NCBI GenBank assembly: GCA_902491395.1
Contig: CABUHO010000003.1
Span: 62,001-126,000, forward strand
From: an uncultured Collinsella sp.
GTDB lineage: Bacteria > Actinomycetota > Coriobacteriia > Coriobacteriales > Coriobacteriaceae
Length of the DNA: 64,000 bases
Direction of reading: 5' to 3'
Position 1 is the stretch's first letter. Every line of letters starts with the position of its first letter. A program made the position numbers and the translations under genes. Positions 34,876 to 42,993 of the stretch are shown here, piece by piece. The notes below the pieces were generated by a model. That model searched no databases. It saw only the letters and a list, made by a program, of their open reading frames with translations, and was not told the DNA's origin.

Positions 34876-35700
34876 ATGAAGAACACTCAGCTGCTGCTGA
34901 TCAACGATATGTGCGGTTACGGCAAGGTCGCGCTTTCCGCCATGCTGCCGGTGCTGTCGCACATGGGTTACCGTATCCATAACCTGCCGACGGCACTTGT
35001 GTCCGACACGCTCAACTACCCCAAGTTCTACATCCACGACACCACCGAGTACGTGCGCCAAAGCCTCGCTATCTGGGAGGAGCTCGGCTTTGAGTTCGAC
35101 GCCATCTCGACCGGCTTTATCGTGACCGAGGAAGAGACGCGCATCATCTCGGACTTTTGCCACCGCCGTGCGCAAAAGGGCACCAAGGTGTTCGTCGATC
35201 CCATCATGGGCGACAACGGCAAGCTCTATGCCGGCGTGCCCGAGTCCACGATTGGCCTCATGCGGCACCTGCTGGAGTGCGCAGACTACGCGGTGCCCAA
35301 CTACACCGAGGCCTGTCTGCTCGCCGATACGCCTATTGCAGGGCAGATCACGCCCGATGAGGCCCGCGCCCTTGTGGACGCCGTGCGCGAGTTGGGTGCC
35401 AAGTCGGTGGTCATTACGAGCGCCGTGGTCAATGGCACGAACGCGGTTATCGGTTACGACCATGTAGCGGGGGAGTACTTCACGATTCCCTTTGAGCTCA
35501 TTCCGGTCTATTTCCCGGGCACGGGCGACACGTTCTCGGCGGTGCTCGTCGGCCGCGTTATGGCAGGTTGGAGTCTGCAGCGCGCGACGTCCGATGCCAT
35601 GCGCGTGGTAGCCGAGCTTATCGAGCGCAATGCCGACCAAGAGGACAAGTCGGCCGGCCTGCCCATCGAGGCCTGCCTGGACGTGATCGACCATGAGTAA
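34876..35700 (+). CDS. Pyridoxal/pyridoxamine kinase (PdxY-like)
   Basis: This 274-aa ribokinase-fold enzyme resembles the PdxY/pyridoxamine kinase group: NDMCGYGKVALSAMLPVLS at the N-terminus, VFVDPIMGDNGKLY, PNYTEA, and the GTGDTFSAVLVGR anion hole with catalytic Asp. It phosphorylates B6 vitamers in salvage of pyridoxal phosphate. GGGGGACACTC precedes the ATG weakly. Hydroxymethylpyrimidine kinase is the main alternative. Its stop overlaps the next gene. Confidence 0.85.
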   Translation: MKNTQLLLINDMCGYGKVALSAMLPVLSHMGYRIHNLPTALVSDTLNYPKFYIHDTTEYVRQSLAIWEELGFEFDAISTGFIVTEEETRIISDFCHRRAQKGTKVFVDPIMGDNGKLYAGVPESTIGLMRHLLECADYAVPNYTEACLLADTPIAGQITPDEARALVDAVRELGAKSVVITSAVVNGTNAVIGYDHVAGEYFTIPFELIPVYFPGTGDTFSAVLVGRVMAGWSLQRATSDAMRVVAELIERNADQEDKSAGLPIEACLDVIDHE

Positions 35701-36022
35701 CGCTGGCGAGGGCGGCGTCAAGCCTGCGGGCGAGAACAAGCCGCTCAGCGCGCCGCGTGGCAAGCGTCCGCGTATCCGCGTGAGCTGCGTGGACCAGCTG
35801 GGTGCGTGCCGCTGCCACCATGGTCACAAGCCGGGCGACGTCTTTGACTTCGACCGAGACCGCGGCAAGATGTGCGCCATGGCCTGCCATGTGGGCTTTC
35901 CCTATATTGATATCCTGCGCTATGGCGGAACCGTGCCTGGCAACGAGCCTGGTACGGCAAAGTTCTGCTGCCCCGAGGTCGACACCCTCAACGTCTGGCT
36001 CGCCGAGATCGTCGACGAGTAG
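35693..36022 (+). CDS. TIGR04076-like protein
   Basis: This 109-aa protein has a central region IRVSCVDQLGACRCHHGHKPGD, MCAMACHVGFPYIDILRYGG and a final CCPEVD, matching my memory of the TIGR04076 family. Several Cys and His suggest a metal or redox site, but no function is known. It overlaps the kinase gene by 8 bases, so the two are translationally coupled. Confidence 0.75.
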   Translation: MSNAGEGGVKPAGENKPLSAPRGKRPRIRVSCVDQLGACRCHHGHKPGDVFDFDRDRGKMCAMACHVGFPYIDILRYGGTVPGNEPGTAKFCCPEVDTLNVWLAEIVDE

Positions 36023-36027
36023 TTGAA

Positions 36028-36058
36028 CGTGGATTTTCTCCCACCGAGAAAATCCACG
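36028..36058 (+). terminator. Perfect hairpin after TIGR04076-like gene
   Basis: CGTGGATTTTCTC pairs over 13 bp with a 5-base loop. The T-tract is poor. Part of the arm recurs at 36072 (ATAATCCACGCTCG). Confidence 0.6.
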
Positions 36059-36127
36059 CTCAATTTGTATGCGGGAGATAATCCACGCTCGTTTTATGCC
36101 AATGGCGCACCTCGCGCGCCCGCGAAC

Positions 36128-36574
36128 CTACAGCTGCTCGAGCATAGCGGTGCAGCCGGCGAGCACATCGCGGTAGGTGGCGTCGAAGTTGCCGGTGTAC
36201 CAGGGATCGGCCACGTCGCCGGGGCGCTCGGTCCAATCGAGCAAGCGCGTAATCTTGCCGTCGGGGTCGTCGCCAAAGATGCGACGCAGGCCACGCGCGT
36301 TCTCAGCATCCATATAGACAATGTGATCCCAGTCGCCATACTCCGCGCGACGCACCTGGCGCGCACGGTGGGCAACGACAGGAATCCCGACTTCACGCAG
36401 TTTGGCAACGGTACCGTGGTGCGGCGGGTTGCCGATCTCCTCAGTTGAGGTCGCTGCAGAATCGATGACAAACTCGCCCGCGCGCCCAGCGCGGCGCACC
36501 AGCTCGGTAAACACCGACTCAGCCATCGTCGAGCGACAGATATTCCCATAGCAGATAAACAGTACACGTTGCAT
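36128..36574 (-). CDS. Low-molecular-weight protein tyrosine phosphatase
   Basis: This 148-aa phosphatase has the P-loop CYGNICRS at residues 8-15 (nucleophile Cys8, Arg14) and the general-acid Asp in DPWYTG. Members act on phosphotyrosine proteins or on arginine phosphate. The ATG at 36574 follows GAAAGGAAACC; an in-frame extension of 15 codons is discounted. It lies on the same strand as the MFS gene upstream, 51 bases apart. Confidence 0.9.
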   Translation of the reverse strand: MQRVLFICYGNICRSTMAESVFTELVRRAGRAGEFVIDSAATSTEEIGNPPHHGTVAKLREVGIPVVAHRARQVRRAEYGDWDHIVYMDAENARGLRRIFGDDPDGKITRLLDWTERPGDVADPWYTGNFDATYRDVLAGCTAMLEQL

Positions 36575-36625
36575 ATGCGGTTTCCTTTCGATCGCCATCA
36601 TCGAGCTCGAGTATCGCATCTGCGC

Positions 36626-37861
36626 TTACGCCCTCGCCCGCTTGCGCTCCCAGCGAGCCAGCTTAATCGTCACCAGCGTAAGGGCCCAGGCCACAAGCGA
36701 GAACGCAGCGCCCACGGCGCCTACGTATGCAATGCCAACGCTGCTTACCACGGCGCCGCCCACTGCGGTGCCAAACGAGATACCGACGTTAAACGCCATG
36801 GGCTCAACCGAACTTGCGAGTACCATCGACTTGGGATGGCGGCTGCGTGCCACGTCCATAAAGTGCGTGATGCATGAGACCGAGAACAGGTACATGAGCA
36901 TCGCCAGGCTAAAGACAAAGACCAGCGCAAGCGGCATGGTACCGCCCACAGCAAACAGCCCGAGTAACGCCGCAGCTTGCAGCACAAACGTCACAAGCAG
37001 CGCTTTCATGCCAAAGCGCGCATCGATCCATCCGCCCAGGATGTTCGAGATCAGGCAGAACACGCCGTAGGCCATAAGCGTGGTACTCGCCTGAACAGTG
37101 CCCATGCCCAGCACCTGCTCAAGATAAGGCGTCACGTAGCCGTAGAACACATAGACCGATCCCACGCCAAACAAAAAGATGAGCATGCCGGTGATGATGC
37201 TCGGTTCGCGTAGAAGCCCCGCCTGCTCGCGAAAGGTGGCAGGCTCGTCGGTTTGCCCAGCGCGCGGCATAAACGCCACGAGCGCTCCGCAGATCAAAAC
37301 GGCAAAGGTCAGCGTGCCGTACATGGCCACGTGCCAATCGAGCGTGTCGGCCACGAACTTGCCGATCGAAGTGACAAAGACCATTGCCACGGAAAACGCA
37401 CCATATACCACCGAGATGGCAAGCGAAGTTTGCTGCGGGGACAGCAGCTCGGGGATGTAAGTCACGCCCACGGCGAGCAGTGCGCCCGAGACGGATCCCA
37501 GGACAATGCGCGAGATAAACAGCACATGGAAGTTGGGCGCCAACGCCATGACCAGATTGCCGAGCACAAAGATAATGCTGTAGCACACGAGCAGCTGGTA
37601 ACGACGGAAGCGCCCCGTGCTGAGCGCAAGCACCGGCGTCGCGATGGCGTAGACCAGTGCAAAAACGCTGATGAGCTGGCCCGCAGTGGCAAGTGATACG
37701 CCGAGTTCCGTTGCCAAGTCGCTCTCGATGCCGATGACCACGAACTCGGAGCAGCCGAGCGAGAATCCCAACAGCACGAGCAGCGCCAGACAGAGCTTGG
37801 TGCGCGCGGGGGAGAGCGCGGCGGCGGTTGATTTACTTTTAGACGTGGTTGCGGCGGTCAA
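36626..37861 (-). CDS. MFS transporter, drug/sugar efflux type
   Basis: This 411-aa carrier with about twelve helices belongs to the DHA1/AraJ-SotB-like efflux group (GCSEFVVIGIESDLATELGVS at the N-terminus; LSTGRFRRYQLL between helices 2 and 3). The start is uncertain: a TTG at 37861 has GGAG at 8 bases and is preferred over a GTG three codons upstream and a longer frame without a site. Export of drugs or sugars is likely. Confidence 0.82.
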   Translation of the reverse strand: MTAATTSKSKSTAAALSPARTKLCLALLVLLGFSLGCSEFVVIGIESDLATELGVSLATAGQLISVFALVYAIATPVLALSTGRFRRYQLLVCYSIIFVLGNLVMALAPNFHVLFISRIVLGSVSGALLAVGVTYIPELLSPQQTSLAISVVYGAFSVAMVFVTSIGKFVADTLDWHVAMYGTLTFAVLICGALVAFMPRAGQTDEPATFREQAGLLREPSIITGMLIFLFGVGSVYVFYGYVTPYLEQVLGMGTVQASTTLMAYGVFCLISNILGGWIDARFGMKALLVTFVLQAAALLGLFAVGGTMPLALVFVFSLAMLMYLFSVSCITHFMDVARSRHPKSMVLASSVEPMAFNVGISFGTAVGGAVVSSVGIAYVGAVGAAFSLVAWALTLVTIKLARWERKRARA

Positions 37862-37956
37862 GGTTGTCACTCCAATGTCGCATGAATAAGCGGGATTCAA
37901 TCTCTGCAACTCTAGCAGAATGTGTCAGGTACCTGCCCCCTTTGTCGCAGGCTGCG

Positions 37957-37985
37957 CTTGCCTGTATAGTCGCAATACAGGCGAA
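37957..37985 (+). promoter_or_regulatory. Operator dyad before the lpdD-idi fusion gene
   Basis: GCCTGTAT-N7-ATACAGGC (37960-37982) is a perfect dyad. It lies 2 bases into a TTGCCT -35-like box, as MerR-type operators do. TATAGT within it (37965-37970) with TTGTCG 17 bases upstream is an alternative promoter. 22 of 29 bases match the site at 39097. Confidence 0.65.
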
Positions 37986-38022
37986 GATGGTCTCAGGTAC
38001 ATCGCGGGCGACAGGAGATCCC

Positions 38023-38970
38023 ATGGGTATGCACACGACAAAGGTTGCAGCGGGCGAGGGCAAGTTTGCGCTCGAGGCCCAGTTGACGGTGACGCCGCAA
38101 GGCATGGCGGTGTACGCTTGCTCGCCGGAGTTCGCGCACCTGGGCGCCACGGCGCAGGCCATTCCGCGTCCCGAGCCCGGCCGTACGGCGACGGTGAGCA
38201 TCCTGGCCGTTCCGTGTCATCGAGACGAGATCCCGGCGCACGATATCGCGGCGGCGCTGGCCACGCGCTTTGGCGTGCCAGTCGTTGCAAGCACGGGTTT
38301 TCATGTTGAACAGGCGAGCGGGAACGACCTGCAGCGCGTGCTCGACACCACCAAGGAGCTCATCGCCGCGCTCGAGGAAGCCGCCGCCCGCATTCTGCGC
38401 GCCGGCTGGGATGAGGGCGGCGCAGGTGCCGAGGTCGTGGCGGTCGATGCCGCGACCGGCGAGGCGCTCGGCCCCGTCGATCGCATCGAGGCCCATACCG
38501 GCGAGGGCATTCTGCATCAGGCATTTCTGACGCTTCTGGTCGAGGGCCAGGGCGAGGACGCACGCCTGCTGCTCTGCCGCCGCAGTCCGCTCAAACGCCT
38601 GTGGGGCGGGGTGCTGGCCGATGGCTGTGCCGGCCATCCGCTCCCCGGGGAAGACGTCGCGGCCGCCACGGCACGTCGCATCAACGAAGAGCTTGGCATC
38701 ACGCGCGAGCCCGATCAGCTCAAGCACCTCGGACACGTGGTGTACCGCGAGGACCACGGCGACGGCCGCTGCGAGTGCGAATGGTGCGAGGTCTACCTTG
38801 CCCATGTTGAGCCGGGCGAGCTGCATATCAACCAAGAGGAGATCTCGGAAGTGCGCCGCGTGGCCCCGTCCGAGCTCAAAGGCTACCTGCAGGGTCACCC
38901 CGAGCAGCTGGCCCCCTGGCTCCGCGAGGCTCTGGAGGTCCCCTCCATCCGCGCAGCCCTCGCTATGTGA
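38023..38970 (+). CDS. LpdD-like prenyl-flavin chaperone fused to type I isopentenyl-diphosphate isomerase
   Basis: This is a 315-aa two-domain protein. Residues about 1-130 resemble LpdD, the small protein encoded with gallate decarboxylase (VSILAVPCHRDEIPAHDIA, VVASTGFHVEQAS). Residues about 140-315 are a Nudix-fold IDI-1: EVVAVDAATGEALGPVDRIE, CRRSPLKRLWGGVLADGCAGHP with the catalytic Cys in the CxGHP context, PGEDVAAATARRINEELGI, and the acidic pair ExE in CECEWCEVY. IDI interconverts IPP and DMAPP. UbiX-type enzymes prenylate FMN with a DMAPP-derived donor, and the chaperone-like half would assist the decarboxylase. The ATG at 38023 follows AGGAGA. The fusion is not one I know. Confidence 0.85.
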   Translation: MGMHTTKVAAGEGKFALEAQLTVTPQGMAVYACSPEFAHLGATAQAIPRPEPGRTATVSILAVPCHRDEIPAHDIAAALATRFGVPVVASTGFHVEQASGNDLQRVLDTTKELIAALEEAAARILRAGWDEGGAGAEVVAVDAATGEALGPVDRIEAHTGEGILHQAFLTLLVEGQGEDARLLLCRRSPLKRLWGGVLADGCAGHPLPGEDVAAATARRINEELGITREPDQLKHLGHVVYREDHGDGRCECEWCEVYLAHVEPGELHINQEEISEVRRVAPSELKGYLQGHPEQLAPWLREALEVPSIRAALAM

Positions 38971-39000
38971 AAAAAGACAGTCCCTTTGCCACATCCAAAC

Positions 39001-39064
39001 CGTCACAACATTCGATGAAAATCTCGAAAACGAAGAAAACCGTCGAATGTTGTGACGCTTTTTG
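39001..39064 (+). terminator. Terminator, repeat family C copy 1
   Basis: CGTCACAACATTCGA pairs perfectly with 39043-39057 and is followed by a T-run. The loop GAAAATCTCGAAAACGA is shared with the copy at 43909. It terminates the lpdD-idi transcript. Confidence 0.8.
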
Positions 39065-39096
39065 TCCAGAGGATCGCTTCTCATCCAAAAAATCTG

Positions 39097-39125
39097 CTTG
39101 ACTGTATTGCCGCAACACAGCGCAA
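39097..39125 (+). promoter_or_regulatory. Operator dyad before the transporter-ubiD-ubiX operon
   Basis: A TTGACT -35-like box (39098-39103) is followed by the dyad CTGTATTGC-C-GCAACACAG (39102-39120). It matches the site at 37957 at 22 of 29 bases. The dyad fills the region where a long MerR-type spacer would lie; the -10 box is not clear. Confidence 0.65.
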
Positions 39126-39128
39126 CGT

Positions 39129-39158
39129 AAGGGGTGTCCGATAACGGGCGCCCCTTTT
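39129..39158 (+). terminator. Terminator hairpin at the start of the transporter leader
   Basis: A 12-bp stem with two G-U pairs (AAGGGGTGTCCG with CGGGCGCCCCTT) has an ATAA loop and is followed by TTTTT. It sits just downstream of the dyad and 55 bases before the transporter ATG. Confidence 0.75.
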
Positions 39159-39212
39159 TAAGTGGCAACGTGGCTGCGAATCCGGAGCGCCCCCAACAAG
39201 AAAGGTGGGGAG

Positions 39213-40670
39213 ATGGAAGCGGAAAAGAAGGCGTTTAAGATCACCAAGCGCGAAATTGGCTTTGTGCTGGGTATCGTTGTCTTTTTGCTGGTGAAGTTTC
39301 TTCCTTTGGCGGAGCTGAGCTCGACGGTCGAGCTCACGGTCGGCGGTCAGACCTGTCTGGCGTTGACACTCGCCACGGTGGTGTTCTGGGCGTGTGGCGT
39401 GGCACAGCCGGGCTTTGTGGGCCTGCTCTATTGCGCGCTGCTCGTTCTGTTTAAGGTGTGCGTGGACGACACGGGCGCCGCGAGCATCTCGGCGACGGTC
39501 GCCTCCACGTTTAGCTCGTGGACCAAAGCCACCATGTGGCTCGTCATCGGCGCCTACCTCATCGCCAGCGCGGTCAAGGAGTCGGGCCTGGGCGAGCGCA
39601 TCGCCTATGCGTTTATGCTCAAGTTCGTGCGCGACGCCAAGTCGCTCATCATCTCGATCTTCGCGCTCACCTTTGTGCTGTCGCTGCTGATCCCTCATCC
39701 GTTCCCCCGTGCCTTCCTCATCCTCGCCGTCGTCTCGGTCATCGCCGAGTCCGCCGGCTACGGTGACGATGACCGCGGCAAGCTCGGCTTCCTCGTGTTT
39801 GCCGCTGCCGCCCCGGGTTCCATGTTCTTCCTGACGGGCGACTCCACGCTCAACCCGCTCGTTGCGCAGTACAGCGTCGAGGCCGGCGGCATGAGCCCGT
39901 CCTTTATCGACTGGTTCCTGTACATGAGCGTGCCTATGCTGGTCGCGCTGCTGTGCACCCTGTTCCTGGGCCTCTTCCTCTTTAAGCCCAGCAAGGAGCT
40001 CGTTTACGATCGCGAGCAGATCGTGGCCAAGCAGGCCGCGCTCGGCAAGCTCTCCGTCAAGGAGATCCGCACCATCGTGTGGCTTGTCATCGCCATCGCG
40101 CTGTGGCTCACCGTCTCGGGCGACTATATCGGCTGGGTCACCCTGGCCATTGGCGTCGCACTCGCCATGCCCATCATCGGCGAGGTCCTCACGCCCGCCA
40201 GCTGGAACGCCGTCGACATCAAGTCCCTCATGTTCCTGACGGCTGCCATGGCCGTGGGTTCCGTGGGCGGTGCCACCGGCATGAACGCTTGGATCGCCGA
40301 TGTCGTGCTTCCCAGCTCCGTGCCCGAGAACATCTTCCTGTTCGCCCTGCTCGTCGCCGCGCTCTCCATGATCATCCACATGTTCATGGGCTCGGTCATG
40401 GCCGTGCTCGGTGTGTGCGTGCCGGCGTTCATCAGCTTCGCGGCCGGCTCCAGCGTAAGCCCGCTCGCCGTGGCGCTCATCGTCTTCACGTCCATCAACA
40501 TCCACTACATCCTGCCGTTCCACAACCTGCCGATCCTTATCGGCGAGGGCAAGGACGCCGGCGGCTACACCTCCAAAGAGGCTATGCGCATGGGCATTCC
40601 CCTCACTGTGGTCGTCTTTATCGTCGTGCTGGTCGAGGCCGCCTGGTTCCACCTCTTTGGCCTGATGTAA
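39213..40670 (+). CDS. DASS/SLC13-like anion transporter
   Basis: This 485-aa membrane carrier has about eleven to twelve helices. FSSWTKATMWLVIGAYLIASAV, LTGDSTLNPLVAQ (SNT-like substrate loop) and FHNLPILIGEG near the end fit the divalent-anion:sodium symporter family. It should import an organic acid; its place directly before the decarboxylase gene suggests an aromatic carboxylate such as gallate. Lactobacillus plantarum uses an unrelated MFS carrier for gallate, so this would be a different solution. The ATG follows GGTGGGGAG. Confidence 0.85.
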   Translation: MEAEKKAFKITKREIGFVLGIVVFLLVKFLPLAELSSTVELTVGGQTCLALTLATVVFWACGVAQPGFVGLLYCALLVLFKVCVDDTGAASISATVASTFSSWTKATMWLVIGAYLIASAVKESGLGERIAYAFMLKFVRDAKSLIISIFALTFVLSLLIPHPFPRAFLILAVVSVIAESAGYGDDDRGKLGFLVFAAAAPGSMFFLTGDSTLNPLVAQYSVEAGGMSPSFIDWFLYMSVPMLVALLCTLFLGLFLFKPSKELVYDREQIVAKQAALGKLSVKEIRTIVWLVIAIALWLTVSGDYIGWVTLAIGVALAMPIIGEVLTPASWNAVDIKSLMFLTAAMAVGSVGGATGMNAWIADVVLPSSVPENIFLFALLVAALSMIIHMFMGSVMAVLGVCVPAFISFAAGSSVSPLAVALIVFTSINIHYILPFHNLPILIGEGKDAGGYTSKEAMRMGIPLTVVVFIVVLVEAAWFHLFGLM

Positions 40671-40813
40671 GCGGTCGAGCGCTTGGGCTGTAAGCAGCCG
40701 AGTGCTCGAACTGCGAGTGGCCGAGCGTCCCATCTATGAGCGCCGCGGCCCCACTACGTTACCCAGCCCGGCGGCATCCTCGCCGCCGGGTACTCTCCCG
40801 AAAGGAGCATGCT

Positions 40814-42301
40814 ATGTCCACTACCGATGCTTCCCAGATCCACGACCTGCGCTCCGCGCTCGACTTTTTGCGCGAGATGCCGGGCCAGCTGCTCGAGACC
40901 GACACTCAGGTCGATCCCGATGCCGAGGTCTCGGGCGTCTATCGCCACGTCGGTGCCGGCGGCACCGTTATGCGCCCGACCAAAGAGGGCCCGGCGATGG
41001 TCTTCAACAACGTCAAGGGCTTTGACGATGCCAAGGTCTGCATCGGCATGCTTGCCAGCCGCAAGCGCGTTGCCGCCCTGCTCGACCTGGACGAGGAGCA
41101 CCTGGGCCTCGAAATCGGCAAGCGCTTCGAGAACCTGATCGCGCCTGAGCAGATCGCCGAGGGTACGCACGTCGACTGCCAGGAGGTCGTGTACAAGGCG
41201 ACCGACGAGGGCTTTGACCTGCGCAAGATCGTCCCCGCTCCCACCAACACGCCCGTCGACGGTGGCCCCTACATCACCATGGGCCTCGCCTATGGCACGA
41301 GCCCCGACGGCTCCCAGTCCGACGTGACCATCCACCGCTTCTCCTGCGTCGACAAGGATAAGCTTGCCATGTGGATTACCCCCGGCAGCCGTCACCTGGG
41401 CGCGTTCTTTGACGAGTACTGCCAGCGCGGCGAGGACATGCCCATTTCCATCTCCATCGGCCTGGATCCCGCCGTGTACATGTGCTGCGGCTTCGAGGCT
41501 CCCACCACGCCGCTCGGCTTCAACGAGCTGCAGATCGCCGGCGCCCTGCGCGGCCACGCTGTCGAGCTTGCCGACTGCGTCACCGTTCCGCAGAAGTGCA
41601 TCGCCAATGCCGAGTACGTGCTCGAGGGCTACCTCATGCACGACGAGACCATCAACGAGGACGTCAACGGCCACGGCTACGCCATGCCCGAGTTCCCCGG
41701 CTACACCGGCGGCGCCAAGGTCTGCCCGGTGATCAAGATCACCGCCGTCACCACGCGTGTCAACCCCATTATGGAGAGCTGCATCGGCCCTTCGCACGAG
41801 CACGTGTCCATGGCCGGTATCCCCACCGAGGCTTCCATCTACAAGATGGTCGAGACCGCTATCCCGGGCCGCCTGCTCAACGTCCACGCTGCTCCTTGCG
41901 GCGGCGGCAAGTTCGTTGCCATCATGCAGTTCAAGAAGTCGAGCAAAAATGACGAGGGCCGTCAGCGCAACGCCGCCATGCTCGCCTTCTCGGCATTCTC
42001 CGAGCTCAAGCACGTCATCCTTGTTGACGAGGATGTCGACATCTTCGATATGAGCGACGTGATGTGGGCCATGACCACGCGCTTCCAGGCCGACGTCGAC
42101 CTCATCACCATCCCCGGCTGCCACTGCCACGTGCTCGACCCGTCCAACGACCCCGCGTTCGATCCTTCGATCCGCGAGCACGGCATCGCCTGCAAGGCCA
42201 TCTTCGACTGCACGGTTCCGTTCGACCTCAAGAAGAACTTCATCCGCTCGCAGTTCATGGAGATCGACAAGGACAAGTGGGCAGCAGAGCTCGCTTTCTA
42301 G
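40814..42301 (+). CDS. lpdC: UbiD-family decarboxylase, gallate decarboxylase (LpdC) type
   Basis: This 495-aa prenyl-FMN-dependent decarboxylase closely resembles, from memory, the L. plantarum gallate decarboxylase LpdC. The stretches VDPDAEVSGVYRHVGAGGT, RPTKEGPAMVFNNVKGF, VYKATDEGFDLRKIV, PTNTPVDGGPYIT, IGLDPAVY and GPSHEHVSMAGIPTEASI are near-copies. The expected reaction is gallate (or protocatechuate-like acid) to pyrogallol (or catechol) plus CO2. The enzyme needs the cofactor made by the UbiX protein encoded next. AAAGGAG precedes the ATG. A 143-base gap separates it from the transporter gene. Confidence 0.88.
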   Translation: MSTTDASQIHDLRSALDFLREMPGQLLETDTQVDPDAEVSGVYRHVGAGGTVMRPTKEGPAMVFNNVKGFDDAKVCIGMLASRKRVAALLDLDEEHLGLEIGKRFENLIAPEQIAEGTHVDCQEVVYKATDEGFDLRKIVPAPTNTPVDGGPYITMGLAYGTSPDGSQSDVTIHRFSCVDKDKLAMWITPGSRHLGAFFDEYCQRGEDMPISISIGLDPAVYMCCGFEAPTTPLGFNELQIAGALRGHAVELADCVTVPQKCIANAEYVLEGYLMHDETINEDVNGHGYAMPEFPGYTGGAKVCPVIKITAVTTRVNPIMESCIGPSHEHVSMAGIPTEASIYKMVETAIPGRLLNVHAAPCGGGKFVAIMQFKKSSKNDEGRQRNAAMLAFSAFSELKHVILVDEDVDIFDMSDVMWAMTTRFQADVDLITIPGCHCHVLDPSNDPAFDPSIREHGIACKAIFDCTVPFDLKKNFIRSQFMEIDKDKWAAELAF

Positions 42302-42334
42302 TACGTAGCCCTACCAAGTAGTTAAGGAGTCGCC

Positions 42335-42913
42335 ATGCCTGAGCCTTCTGTCCGTCCTCGTCGCATTGTCGTTGGCGTTTCTGGTGCCAGCGGCGCTGCG
42401 CTGGGCCTCGAGTGCCTCAAATGCCTGCGTCAGGCCAGTGCCGAGTCGGCGCTTGTCGTCACGCGCGGGGGAGAGATCACCATCGAGCAGGAGCTCGGCA
42501 TGACGCTCGATGAGTTTGCGTGCTATGCCGATGCGGTCTACGACAACAAGAATATCGGCGCCGCCATCGCAAGCGGCACCTATCCGGTCGATGGCATGAT
42601 CGTGGCACCCTGCTCCATGAAGACGCTCGCCGGCATCGCGAGCGGCTACAGCGACAATCTGTTGCTGCGTGCGGCCGACGTGCAGATGAAAGAGCAGCGC
42701 CGCCTGGTGCTCATGGTGCGCGAGACGCCCTTCAGCGCCATTCACGTCGACAACATGGCGCGCCTGGCGCGCGTACCGGGCGTCATGCTCATGCCGCCCA
42801 TGCTCACGTTTTACAACGGCCCCGTCACGCTCGACGACGCGGTGCATCACATCGCCGCCAAGGCACTCGAGGCCGTCGGCGTGTCATGCGCAAACTATAA
42901 GCGCTGGTCATAG
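42335..42913 (+). CDS. ubiX: UbiX/LpdB-type flavin prenyltransferase
   Basis: This 192-aa protein shows the UbiX landmarks GVSGASGAALG, VAPCSMKTLAGIASGYSDNLLLRAADV, and RRLVLMVRETPFS. It attaches a dimethylallyl group to FMN to give the prenyl-FMN used by UbiD-family enzymes. AAGGAG precedes the ATG, 33 bases after the decarboxylase stop. In lactobacilli the corresponding gene is lpdB. The dimethylallyl donor could be supplied through the isomerase domain encoded at 38023. Confidence 0.93.
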   Translation: MPEPSVRPRRIVVGVSGASGAALGLECLKCLRQASAESALVVTRGGEITIEQELGMTLDEFACYADAVYDNKNIGAAIASGTYPVDGMIVAPCSMKTLAGIASGYSDNLLLRAADVQMKEQRRLVLMVRETPFSAIHVDNMARLARVPGVMLMPPMLTFYNGPVTLDDAVHHIAAKALEAVGVSCANYKRWS

Positions 42914-42946
42914 GCGTCTTTAGGGTAGGATACGAGTAGTGTTTGA

Positions 42947-42975
42947 GCCCGCTGCCCCTGTGGGCGGCGGGCTTT
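42947..42975 (+). terminator. Hairpin between ubiX and merR
   Basis: GCCCGCTGCCC pairs with GGGCGGCGGGC (one G-U pair) over a CTGT loop; only TTT follows. It may weaken read-through into the regulator gene. Confidence 0.6.
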
Positions 42976-42993
42976 GGTGTGTCGGGAGGATCT

